Below are positions 6,612 through 13,154 of a stretch of DNA of 25,127 nucleotides, piece by piece; within the stretch, counting starts at the first letter, position 1, and each line of letters opens with the position of its first letter. The notes under the pieces are model-generated. The model was not told where the DNA came from. It worked only from the letters and a program-made list of their open reading frames with translations, and did no database searches. The position numbers and the translations under genes were made by a program. Origin of the DNA: an uncultured archaeon (GTDB taxonomy: Archaea; Nanobdellota; Nanobdellia; Pacearchaeales; GW2011-AR1); contig CAIQQL010000104.1 of NCBI GenBank assembly GCA_903873955.1, forward strand, positions 1 through 25,127, written 5' to 3'.

Positions 6612-7018
6612 GCGAACAAATCACTATAGTCATTGATGCCACCAAAGGCATAGTAGGACGTATTGCGAGCTATGCAGCAAAACAGGCCATGCTTGGAAAG
6701 AAAGTGGTCATTGTCAATTGCGACCACGCCGTTGTCAGCGGGACCCATAATAACATCGTAGATGAGTATAATACCCTGCGTAGAAAAGGCGGATCAAGCA
6801 TGAACGGCCCTTTCTTCCCAAAGAATCCTGAACGTCTTATGAAAAGGACCGTGAGGGGAATGCTAGCATACACCCAGCAAAGAGGCAGGGATGCCCTTGA
6901 AAGAGTGATGTGCTACAATGCAGTCCCTCTTGAATTTGCCAACAGCAAGAAAATCACCATCGTCAAAGAACTCAAGACCAAGAGCATGACCCTTGCAGAG
7001 TTGGAGAAAATAATCTAA
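6608..7018 (+). CDS. rpl13: 50S ribosomal protein uL13
   Basis: 136 residues. Marks of archaeal uL13: IDATKGIVGRIASYAAKQAM, VVIVNCDHAVVSG, and FFPKNPERLMKRTVRGMLAY with the following ALERVMCYNAVPLEF. It binds 23S rRNA early in assembly. It overlaps eL18 by four bases and uS9 by one base (TAATG), so the three genes are translated from one message with coupling. Confidence 0.95.
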   Translation: MSEQITIVIDATKGIVGRIASYAAKQAMLGKKVVIVNCDHAVVSGTHNNIVDEYNTLRRKGGSSMNGPFFPKNPERLMKRTVRGMLAYTQQRGRDALERVMCYNAVPLEFANSKKITIVKELKTKSMTLAELEKII

Positions 7019-7425
7019 TGGTAGAGAAAAGCATCATCGTCTCAGGAAAAAGAAAGACTGCGGTCGCAAAGTTAAGGATCAAACCCGGAACAGGAAAGGT
7101 AAGTTTCAATTATCTTCCTTCCAGTGAGCTTCCTTTGTTCCACAGACTCGCACTTGCTGAACCAGTCAAGATCTATGAGCAGGAGATTGGTCCAATGAAA
7201 TATGACATGACCATCAAGACTGTCGGTGGCGGAAAAGAAGGACAGATACAGGCTGCAAGGCTCTCCATTGCCAAAGCCCTGGTCCAGATAACCGGCTCTG
7301 ACGTCCTCAAGAAAGCATATATCACTTACGACAGAAACATCCTTGTCCCTGATTCAAGAAGAAAGGAAACCAGAAAGCCTGGAGATTCCAAAGCAAGAGC
7401 GAAGAGACAGAAGTCCTATCGTTAA
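7018..7425 (+). CDS. rps9: 30S ribosomal protein uS9
   Basis: 135 residues. Conserved features: SGKRKTAVAKLRIKPGTGKV, the TVGGGKEGQIQAARLSIAKA helix, and the invariant C-terminal tail ending DSKARAKRQKSYR, whose last arginine reaches the P-site tRNA anticodon. Its ATG uses the A of the uL13 TAA. It is the last gene of the operon; the genes that often follow in archaea (Rpo10, Rpo6, uS2) are not here. Confidence 0.96.
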   Translation: MVEKSIIVSGKRKTAVAKLRIKPGTGKVSFNYLPSSELPLFHRLALAEPVKIYEQEIGPMKYDMTIKTVGGGKEGQIQAARLSIAKALVQITGSDVLKKAYITYDRNILVPDSRRKETRKPGDSKARAKRQKSYR

Positions 7426-7470
7426 TTCTAGGCTACAAATCTTTAAAAGTCAGCATCATTCATGTAGGTT

Positions 7471-7995
7471 ATGGATATTTACACTCCAAAATCGCCTACG
7501 CTATGGGTAGCTGAGAAGATGGTCGACTTCAGGGGAGATTATTGTCTTGCCCTGAGGATTGCCGGATGCAAAGTCCCAAAAAGCGGCGCAGTGGAGTACC
7601 GAGTGTCTTTAGGCGAGTTTGATCCTGTCGATCCTGCTTCAAGGAATAATGGGCATAAACTGCTCCATCTGCCTCCTAAAAGCCTAAACCCTGCCGAAGA
7701 GACAGTTGCCCAAGCCCCTCCTGAAAAACCAATAGTCCGATATGCTGAAGGATGCGAAATCAAACCTGAGAGCTATTCCCCCTATGCTAGAACCGCGTTT
7801 GCACCTCTCCCTGAAGGTTTGACCCTTGCATCCATCGGCACACAAGAGTATGACGCCTTAGGAGAGTATCGCCCCTTCTTTTACCTGATTATTGATAGCA
7901 AACTGGAAAAGTTAGCCCAAACCCCGACTGTGCTTAAGTCAGAAGGCGGCAGTTTTAGATTCTGGTCCTTTGACAGAAATGAATTTATCAATTAA
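7471..7995 (+). CDS. Hypothetical protein, cytosolic, unknown family
   Basis: 174 residues, no signal peptide or TM. It starts MDIYTPKSPTLWVAEKMVDF and ends WSFDRNEFIN. It is rich in Pro and Tyr, with a proline-rich middle (about 65-105), and may be mainly beta. I do not recognise the family. A TATA box (CTTTAAAAGT, 7441-7450) is about 25 nt before the ATG, so transcription is probably leaderless. Its stop codon overlaps the stop of the convergent recombinase gene. Its last codons (ATC AAT TAA) lie in the left copy of an 18-bp direct repeat that also ends the 52-aa gene at 9680. Confidence 0.7.
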   Translation: MDIYTPKSPTLWVAEKMVDFRGDYCLALRIAGCKVPKSGAVEYRVSLGEFDPVDPASRNNGHKLLHLPPKSLNPAEETVAQAPPEKPIVRYAEGCEIKPESYSPYARTAFAPLPEGLTLASIGTQEYDALGEYRPFFYLIIDSKLEKLAQTPTVLKSEGGSFRFWSFDRNEFIN

Positions 7996-8003
7996 TTCTG
8001 GTC
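7986..8003 (+). repeat. 18-bp direct repeat, left copy (candidate att site)
   Basis: TATCAATTAATTCTGGTC is identical to 9829-9846. It covers the stop of the 174-aa gene and the 3' end of the tyrosine recombinase gene. The core AATTAATT is an 8-bp palindrome. The copies are 1,843 bp apart and bracket the recombinase. Confidence 0.6.
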
Positions 8004-8813
8004 AGACATATATAGTGTGTCTAAAGGATTACGTACCCGTTTTATCTGGTCAGTTGAAATATGGGTATAGACCTGAGTCGTGCTGAGGGAGGCGTGGCCC
8101 AACATGGCCTGGATCAGACGAATGTCGTTTCCCTGCTCCAAAAGATGGGTAGCAAAACTATGACGGAGCGTGTGCGGAGTGATCTTCTTGTTGATGCTTG
8201 CCCTTTCCCTCATGCCTTTGATGATCTTCTGGATATTACGGGTCGTCAAAGGGTCGTCCTTGGAAAATATATAGGTGTGGTTCCTTTCCTTGATATATTC
8301 TTCAAGATCCTTTGATAACGTCTCGGATATAGCAAAGACACGATCTTTTGCTCCCTTGCCGCGCCTTACCCATCCCGTCTTATCCTGGAAATTAAGATCC
8401 TGCACCTTGAGGTTGACCAGCTCAGACACTCGAAGCCCGGCAGAGTAAAGCAAGGACACAATAAGACGCGATTTCTGGTTGTCGGCCGAATTGATCAGCT
8501 TCTGCACTTCCTGGGGTGTCAACACCTCTGGCAAACGTTTGTCCTTCTTAGGCATACGTACCTGGCTGAAATCTTTCTTGAGCACCTCGATATAGAAGAA
8601 TTTAAGCGACGCGGCAGCAAGCATGATGGTGTTCTTTGATTTCGTCTCAAAAAGGTCAGAAAGATAGGCCCGAGCGTCGTCTTCAGACAGGTCTACGGCG
8701 GGCTTTTTCGTCTTCAACAGAAACTTCTCGACAAAGAATGAATAGTTCCGTACTGTCAACGGCGAAAATCCCCTCAACTTCAATTCTGTCCTCAACTTGT
8801 CTAGTTCTTCCAT
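7992..8813 (-). CDS. xerA: XerA-like tyrosine recombinase/integrase
   Basis: 273 residues from the ATG at 8811-8813; an upstream in-frame TTG at 8837 is less likely. N-terminal SAM-like core-binding domain (about 1-85), then the catalytic domain. The tyrosine recombinase residues are present: R128 in SAGLRVSELVNL, K153 in RRGKGAKDR, H214 and R217 in HTLRHSFATHLLEQG, H240 in LGHASLSTTQ, and nucleophile Y249 in QVYTHIS. Size and motifs fit Xer/archaeal XerA, which resolves chromosome dimers at dif, but plasmid and integron integrases look alike. It is convergent with the 174-aa gene and divergent from the RNase HII-like gene. Its 3' end lies inside an 18-bp repeat whose second copy is 1.8 kb away, which suggests an integrative role. 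Confidence 0.88.
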   Translation of the reverse strand: MEELDKLRTELKLRGFSPLTVRNYSFFVEKFLLKTKKPAVDLSEDDARAYLSDLFETKSKNTIMLAAASLKFFYIEVLKKDFSQVRMPKKDKRLPEVLTPQEVQKLINSADNQKSRLIVSLLYSAGLRVSELVNLKVQDLNFQDKTGWVRRGKGAKDRVFAISETLSKDLEEYIKERNHTYIFSKDDPLTTRNIQKIIKGMRERASINKKITPHTLRHSFATHLLEQGNDIRLIQAMLGHASLSTTQVYTHISTDQIKRVRNPLDTLYMSDQN

Positions 8814-8849
8814 TCGGCACCCTTTTAGGTTAGCCAAAAATAAACGAAC

Positions 8850-8862
8850 TTTTATTTAAACC
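8850..8862. promoter_or_regulatory. TATA-like element between recombinase and RNase HII-like genes
   Basis: TTTTATTTAAACC can be read as a TATA box on both strands. On the plus strand it would give a leader of roughly 55 nt carrying the AGGAGGAG Shine-Dalgarno at 8931-8938. On the minus strand it would give a short leader for the recombinase. Confidence 0.45.
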
Positions 8863-8939
8863 TTTAGTAAAACAGATTACGCGAGAATATATGTTCAAAG
8901 AAGAGAATACACTTAAAGCCGCATCCCCTCAGGAGGAGA

Positions 8940-9623
8940 ATGCTGAAAAGGTATTCCGGGTTCATCGGTTTTGACGAGGCAGGAAGGGGTTCTCAAAACA
9001 AAGGAGAGGTCATCGTCGCGTATTTCTCTGTCAACCCTGAAGATGCCCATATCCAGACCTTTACGAGAGGCAGAGATACCCCTGATGCACGAAATGTCCT
9101 CGCACGAGCACCGACGGAAAATTACTTCTTCGCCGTGCTCACGACAAAACAGTCCAGCAGAGGCAACTCAAATCTCGCATTGATCTCCCCGTTCCTTATC
9201 CGAAGATGCCTGGAAAACATCTTCTTGCCCGCGCCGTTAGAAAACCTGAGCATCTTTTTTGATGGTCGCATCGGGGAGGCGGAAAAGGCATTAGTCTACC
9301 AGGACACTGCGAAGCGATATCCCGCATTAAGAACAATTACCATTGCAGATTTTAAGAAGAACGGCAGAAGATTCGTAAGCAAAAAACGACAGCCGCATAT
9401 CCATTGCCCCCTCTTAGGATATCTCGCGGACTTACGGGCCCATCAGCTTTATCAGATGCCCTTCGAAGAAATTGCAACGTATAGCCGGTATGTTCCCATT
9501 GATGCCCAGGAGCTTGTAGAGAGACTAGCATACTATGATGGATTCAATTCGGGATTCCGAGCGGATGGTCCCTGCGGGAAAGACCGCCAGGTTCTTCGTC
9601 CGCCATATAGAAAGTACCACTAA
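8940..9623 (+). CDS. RNase HII-like fold protein (divergent)
   Basis: 227 residues. The start GFIGFDEAGRGSQNKGEVIV resembles the first strand of RNase HII, whose DEAGRG motif supplies two active-site carboxylates (here D12 and E13). A third candidate is D108 in LSIFFDGRI and a fourth is D164 in LLGYLADLRAHQLYQ, giving the DEDD pattern of RNase H folds. The rest of the protein does not follow canonical RNase HII, so it is either a divergent family or a different RNase H-fold nuclease. An AGGAGGAG Shine-Dalgarno sequence at 8931-8938 supports the ATG at 8940, though the spacing is very short. It sits between the recombinase and a 52-aa gene inside the repeat-bounded segment. Confidence 0.55.
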   Translation: MLKRYSGFIGFDEAGRGSQNKGEVIVAYFSVNPEDAHIQTFTRGRDTPDARNVLARAPTENYFFAVLTTKQSSRGNSNLALISPFLIRRCLENIFLPAPLENLSIFFDGRIGEAEKALVYQDTAKRYPALRTITIADFKKNGRRFVSKKRQPHIHCPLLGYLADLRAHQLYQMPFEEIATYSRYVPIDAQELVERLAYYDGFNSGFRADGPCGKDRQVLRPPYRKYH

Positions 9624-9679
9624 AAGCCATTCAAAATTATCACCATAATCCTTTTAAACCTCGTTATTTTTAGCTCAGT

Positions 9680-9838
9680 ATGGATCAAAAAAAGATGCTA
9701 AAAATGGCTATAATTTCAGGCGCTTCCCATGCCCTGAAATACAAGAAGCAGAACTCATCATCCACTGATGAAGAGGTTTTGCAGCAAGTGAATCGCGAGG
9801 CGAATGAAATTCTTGCTAAGCTCGACTCTATCAATTAA
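9680..9838 (+). CDS. Small hypothetical protein, 52 aa
   Basis: ATG at 9680, TAA at 9836-9838. The protein begins MDQKKMLKMAIISGASHALK and ends EANEILAKLDSIN. It is short, charged and probably helical, with no cysteines. A TATA-like CTTTTAAAC near 9650-9658 lies about 25 nt upstream, so a leaderless transcript is plausible. Its terminal codons (ATC AAT TAA) fall inside the right copy of the 18-bp repeat, in the same reading phase as the end of the 174-aa gene at 7995. Function unknown. It precedes tRNA-Leu(UAA) by 45 bp. Confidence 0.6.
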   Translation: MDQKKMLKMAIISGASHALKYKKQNSSSTDEEVLQQVNREANEILAKLDSIN

Positions 9839-9846
9839 TTCTGGTC
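9829..9846 (+). repeat. 18-bp direct repeat, right copy (candidate att site)
   Basis: Identical to 7986-8003. It covers the last codons and stop of the 52-aa gene and lies 38 bp before tRNA-Leu(UAA). Confidence 0.6.
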
Positions 9847-9883
9847 GTAAGCTTTATAATGTAATCAAGGTAGCTAGAAATAT

Positions 9884-9997
9884 GCGGGGATGCCGGAGCG
9901 GTCAAACGGGCAGGACTTAAGCTCATACTCTCAATTTATCGTGTATAAGACATCCTGTGGCTTAGTGCCTTCGTAGGTTCGATCCCTACTCCCCGCA
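9884..9997 (+). tRNA. tRNA-Leu (anticodon UAA) with a 30-nt intron
   Basis: 114 nt including the intron. Acceptor GCGGGGA pairs perfectly with TCCCCGC (9990-9996), discriminator A9997. The anticodon stem CAGGA (9911-9915) pairs with TCCTG (9953-9957). Loop exon sequence C-U-U-A-A-G gives anticodon UAA at 9918-9920. The intron is 9922-9951, between positions 37 and 38. The type II variable arm and T-arm GTAGG-TTCGATC-CCTAC are intact. CCA is not encoded. TATA-like CTTTATAAT lies at 9852-9860, and a T-rich run follows at 9999-10006. Confidence 0.95.
9922..9951 (+). other. Archaeal tRNA intron with bulge-helix-bulge splice motif
   Basis: The central helix pairs 9916-9919 (CUUA) with 9946-9949 (UAAG), 4 bp. 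The 5' bulge is A9920-G9921^C9922 and the 3' bulge is A9950-C9951^A9952, each three nucleotides and cut after the second. The outer helices are the anticodon stem and a short AUAC/GUGU stem in the intron. This is the canonical substrate of archaeal splicing endonuclease. Confidence 0.9.
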
Positions 9998-10006
9998 TCT
10001 TTTTCT
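9998..10006 (+). terminator. T-rich terminator after tRNA-Leu(UAA)
   Basis: TCTTTTTCT directly follows the tRNA 3' end. Oligo-T tracts terminate archaeal RNA polymerase. Confidence 0.45.
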
Positions 10007-10073
10007 GGGGTTATATATATCTCTGAAATAACGGACTCAATAACTAATTATACTGCCTTTTTCTATTTAGGTT

Positions 10074-11132
10074 ATGGCTAATATTCTTCCTATAGAAGTT
10101 GAAAGAGTAAAAAAGAATATCGAACAATTTCCTAAATTAAAAGAAGTTTTTGGTAATGATTGGTTAGACCCTCTATTAGTTATAGAAGAACGAGAGAGAA
10201 AACACCCTTTATTTTGGTTTATTTCTGATACTTGGAGATGTTCACATCTAATTTATAATTTAGATACAATCAACGTTAAGGTTCCCCTATACACCCACAT
10301 AATAAACAAATTAAAGTCCACAATCGATCGTTTTAACTTTCATTCTCTTATTACTGAAATTGAAGTTATTGGTTTTTATTTAAAGAACTTCCCACCAGAA
10401 GATATAGAATATGAACCTAAACTATCGAATAGTAATAAAAAGATGGATTTAAAGGTTAAAATCGATGGGGAGGATTACTACTTAGAAATATTAGCAATTT
10501 TTGATGATAAACAGATTATACAAATAGAAAAGATCCAAGATAAAATAAGAAAAGAATTAGACTTGATAGAACAACCATATATCTTGTCTATTTCAACTTC
10601 TTATGATTTTAATGAAGGAGAAATTAATGGATTTGTTAATTTCGTAAACGAGGTATTAAAGAGTAATGAAACAATTAGTAGCAAAGCATCTTTTGATTAT
10701 TTTCGAGATACGAAAAAAATAGCTGAAATTAGATTTTATGAAGCAAAAGAAAATTTGCGAGGGGGTGTTGGTTTTATGCATCTGCCAACTAAAACCATGG
10801 AAACTCCAGGTAGATTAAAGCAGAAAATATTAACAAAGGTCAATCAATTACCAAGAGGCACAAATAACATTGTAGTAGTAAATCTATCATATATCACCCT
10901 CAGCTTTATCGATGTGGAAGAGGCTTTTCTAGGGCAGTCCAGCGTCATAGTAAGCACGGAAACCAATGAAGCAAAATCAATAAGAAATCCTAATGGTATT
11001 ATACATCATAAAAACGGGAAATTTATTTCTATGGTAATTGCTTATACAAAAGAAGACTATAGCAATAAAGCCTATTTTATTAATCTTTCAGCAGATAGGA
11101 TAATAAATCCTCTAATTGCAGAACGCCTTTAG
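10074..11132 (+). CDS. Hypothetical protein with PD-(D/E)XK nuclease-like core
   Basis: 352 residues, no signal peptide or TM. The centre resembles a restriction-endonuclease-like fold: helix ITEIEVIGFYLKN with E95, a strand with D125 (KKMDLKVKI), then a strand with E138 (DYYLEILAI). The usual lysine of the E-x-K motif is leucine here, so it may be inactive or use another lysine. The C-terminal part (NIVVVNLSYITLSFIDVEEAFLG and a VIAYTKED strand) is typical of long, poorly characterised nuclease-fold proteins in mobile regions. Codon use is strongly A/T-ending, unlike the flanking housekeeping genes. It is the first gene after tRNA-Leu(UAA). Two TATA-like boxes (about 10008-10020 and 10042-10053) precede it. 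The specific family is unknown. Confidence 0.6.
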   Translation: MANILPIEVERVKKNIEQFPKLKEVFGNDWLDPLLVIEERERKHPLFWFISDTWRCSHLIYNLDTINVKVPLYTHIINKLKSTIDRFNFHSLITEIEVIGFYLKNFPPEDIEYEPKLSNSNKKMDLKVKIDGEDYYLEILAIFDDKQIIQIEKIQDKIRKELDLIEQPYILSISTSYDFNEGEINGFVNFVNEVLKSNETISSKASFDYFRDTKKIAEIRFYEAKENLRGGVGFMHLPTKTMETPGRLKQKILTKVNQLPRGTNNIVVVNLSYITLSFIDVEEAFLGQSSVIVSTETNEAKSIRNPNGIIHHKNGKFISMVIAYTKEDYSNKAYFINLSADRIINPLIAERL

Positions 11133-11134
11133 TT

Positions 11135-11401
11135 TTATCTTAGTAATTTTCTAGCGGCTTTTGTTTTCCAATTAAATTTCTTAGTATTTTTTCTCAATCT
11201 CTTTTTCATATCGGAAAGAGTCTGTTTTGGGACTCCTTTTTCTAAAGCCTCTTTACTACTCATTTTAAGAACCTTTTTAGTCACATTCTTTCTTGAATGA
11301 TACTCAGTAGTTTTTCCTAGTTCAAGGGGTTGTTCTTCAATATTTTTAGTCTCCTTACCAATTATTCTAATTTCTCCACCTATGATTCTTCTTCTCTGCA
11401 T
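11135..11401 (-). CDS. Small basic protein with HTH-like C-terminal segment
   Basis: 88 residues, very basic. The N-terminal part is charged and probably disordered. Residues about 48-70 (SSKEALEKGVPKQTLSDMKK) look like a helix-turn-helix with the turn at KGVPK and a recognition helix TLSDMKKRLR. It ends in Arg/Lys-rich sequence (NWKTKAARKLLR), suggesting DNA binding. Its stop lies 2 bp from the stop of the convergent 352-aa gene. The TATA box is at 11447-11458 and an imperfect dyad at 11416-11441 lies at the expected start of transcription, which would suit self-repression. I do not recognise the family. Confidence 0.55.
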   Translation of the reverse strand: MQRRRIIGGEIRIIGKETKNIEEQPLELGKTTEYHSRKNVTKKVLKMSSKEALEKGVPKQTLSDMKKRLRKNTKKFNWKTKAARKLLR

Positions 11402-11415
11402 TTGACCGTTTTTAC

Positions 11416-11458
11416 TCCCATTCTCGAACTTCGATTCGGGATGGTCTAAATATTTAAA
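11416..11458 (-). promoter_or_regulatory. Promoter with dyad for the 88-aa gene
   Basis: On the minus strand the TATA box (ATTTAAATATTTA-like, 11447-11458) is followed by an inverted repeat. Inner arms TCGAA/TTCGA lie at 11424-11434 around C11429. Outer TCCC/GGGA arms lie at 11416-11419 and 11438-11441. The dyad overlaps the predicted transcription start near 11428, a usual place for an archaeal operator. Confidence 0.5.
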
Positions 11459-11522
11459 TGCTATTTTAAAAGAACTCTCAAACTCAATATCCTCTTAGAA
11501 GATGTTTGCCCTTCGTCTACTT

Positions 11523-13154
11523 CTAAGATTTTTCTTTAGAACTTTCTTGACCACAATGCGTACAAAACAGACTTCCAACCTTTAGTAGATGCCCGCATTT
11601 TGTACAGTGCTTATCAAGAGAAGAGGATTCAGAATTCTTCAGGCTAGCAGGACCATTTTTCCTTTTATTTTTAGTATAAACATAAATTCCGATTGCGCAT
11701 GCAATTAAGATTAAAAGTATAATCCAGAATAAAGTACTACTCGAAGATTTTTCAGATAAAGAAGAGGCAGAATAACTCGTTACAACAGACTGATTGACAT
11801 CTAATGTCTTTTGTTTGGGCAAAGGCTTAACCTCAACATTGAAAGAGCATTCATCTGCCTTAGAAGGATCTCTTGTTGCATATACTTTAAAGGTACATTT
11901 AGAGATCTTAGAAGAATCTGTTGAATAGGTCACTTGAGCCATTGTCGTTTGAGATTTTCTAGCATCTAAGAGTAATTTATTATCATTTAATGTAGCACTC
12001 AACCCATCACAGTCTAAGCTTAAACTAAATGCTCCCTTTTCATTAGCAACATTTTCAACATTGAGGTTAAGATTCTTACTTTCTCCGCTTGTAAAGGAAT
12101 CATCTGAAGGACAAGTAACCTTTGGTTGGCCAGTTATCCAATGAACTCCAGCCCAAGCAGCATCAAAAGTTAGAGTAAATTGTGGAAAAGCAGTTGAATA
12201 AGGTTTCTCATCAACAACAAAATCAGAACCAACAAAGCTTGCAGATTTAACTATACTATTTCCAGAAATATATTCATTTTTTCTATCTATTAACAGTTCA
12301 TTTAATTTTTGGTTATAAGCAGATATGCAATTGGTAGCTTCAGAAATACCTGAAAGCTTCCACCCGTCAGATTCACCTAAACAATTTCTTATGGTAACAT
12401 CAGTTTTTTCATTAGCGCTTATCAGAGCATTGTTAATACTATCAAAATCTTGAGAAGTAAGATGGTATGCTCCACTTGAGTCTTTAAATGTATTATAACC
12501 CGGTGTCCCCACCCAATGTCCTCCTAAAAGGTCGCCTCTCCAAGAAGCAGTAATCTTATTATCGATGTTTACTGTACCATCCTGCTCACCAAAATCTATT
12601 GTTTGAGGAGTTAGACCTGAAAATGAGATTACTGCCTTGCCATTTCTATCTTTGACTCCTGAAAATATCCCGAAAGTTGCAATCTCAGTACTGGAAGTAT
12701 AAACACAATAACATGGGCCTGGCCATGAAAATGTTCTTATTGCGAATTGCGTAGTCGAATAACCCCAACTCTTGCATGAATCAACATCACAGCTTCCTAA
12801 AGTCCAACCGTGATTATAGGTATCATAGTCCAATACCTTTTTATCGCTTTCAATTGTTGTATGAAAAGTATCTTTTTGAGAAGTTATTGAAATATCTCCT
12901 GTAATGTCATTACTAGTTATCTCTTCAGGAGATGCTTGATTCAGTAAAGAGTTTAAATTATCCTTCGTCCAAGCAACTCTTAAACAATCACCGTTGCCAT
13001 TTGCAGTCGCAACAACTTTAAAGGTACTCTGACCAGGAGCCCTCTCAATTTTGTTAATGTCAAGGTCGGTTCCCCCTGCACATTCTGCAAGAACGATTCC
13101 GCTTACATTGATAAACAAGATTATAAAAAATAAAGATAAGACTAACTTCTTCAT
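11523..13154 (-). CDS. Candidate archaeal fusexin (HAP2/Fsx1-like) type I membrane protein with cytosolic zinc ribbon
   Basis: 543 residues. Signal peptide 1-23 ends at VLA-EC. The ectodomain (24-470) is beta-rich with 12 cysteines: 25, 57, 122, 127, 148, 150, 258, 276, 348, 382, 420 and 436. An aromatic, cysteine-bearing loop FSWPGPCYCVY (142-152) could be a fusion loop. ITASWRGDLLGG (201-212) and PQFTLTFDAAWAGVHWITGQ (324-343) match spacing I recall from HAP2/Fsx1. These are followed by an Ig-like domain (344-444), as in class II fusogen domain III. A Ser-rich stem leads to one TM (475-493), a basic stop and a C-terminal zinc ribbon (C517-x2-C520, C531-x2-C534). Known fusexins merge membranes as trimers. 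The gene overlaps the zinc-ribbon/LEA2 gene by ATGA. The alternative is an unrelated surface Ig protein. Confidence 0.5.
   Translation of the reverse strand: MKKLVLSLFFIILFINVSGIVLAECAGGTDLDINKIERAPGQSTFKVVATANGNGDCLRVAWTKDNLNSLLNQASPEEITSNDITGDISITSQKDTFHTTIESDKKVLDYDTYNHGWTLGSCDVDSCKSWGYSTTQFAIRTFSWPGPCYCVYTSSTEIATFGIFSGVKDRNGKAVISFSGLTPQTIDFGEQDGTVNIDNKITASWRGDLLGGHWVGTPGYNTFKDSSGAYHLTSQDFDSINNALISANEKTDVTIRNCLGESDGWKLSGISEATNCISAYNQKLNELLIDRKNEYISGNSIVKSASFVGSDFVVDEKPYSTAFPQFTLTFDAAWAGVHWITGQPKVTCPSDDSFTSGESKNLNLNVENVANEKGAFSLSLDCDGLSATLNDNKLLLDARKSQTTMAQVTYSTDSSKISKCTFKVYATRDPSKADECSFNVEVKPLPKQKTLDVNQSVVTSYSASSLSEKSSSSTLFWIILLILIACAIGIYVYTKNKRKNGPASLKNSESSSLDKHCTKCGHLLKVGSLFCTHCGQESSKEKS

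Noticed and set aside
8891..8974. 27-codon ORF overlapping the start of the RNase HII-like gene
   Set aside because: It is out of frame, has no family features, and is explained by the leader with its Shine-Dalgarno. An upstream-ORF role is possible but unsupported.
7986..9846. dif site for XerA
   Set aside because: The 18-bp repeat is shorter than a dif site (28 bp), lacks two inverted 11-bp arms, and occurs twice. It fits att-like repeats better, though chromosome resolution by this XerA elsewhere is not excluded.
9960..9997. tRNA-Leu(UAA) 3' end as an attB with a right-hand copy beyond the island
   Set aside because: I looked for a second copy of the T-arm/acceptor sequence to 15 kb and found only short chance matches. 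The only related copy is the other tRNA-Leu at 3837.
11420..11447. tRNA T-arm remnant (TTCGATTC-like)
   Set aside because: It contains TTCGATTC, but no stem or acceptor flanks it. The symmetric TCGAA-C-TTCGA arrangement and TATA distance fit an operator better.
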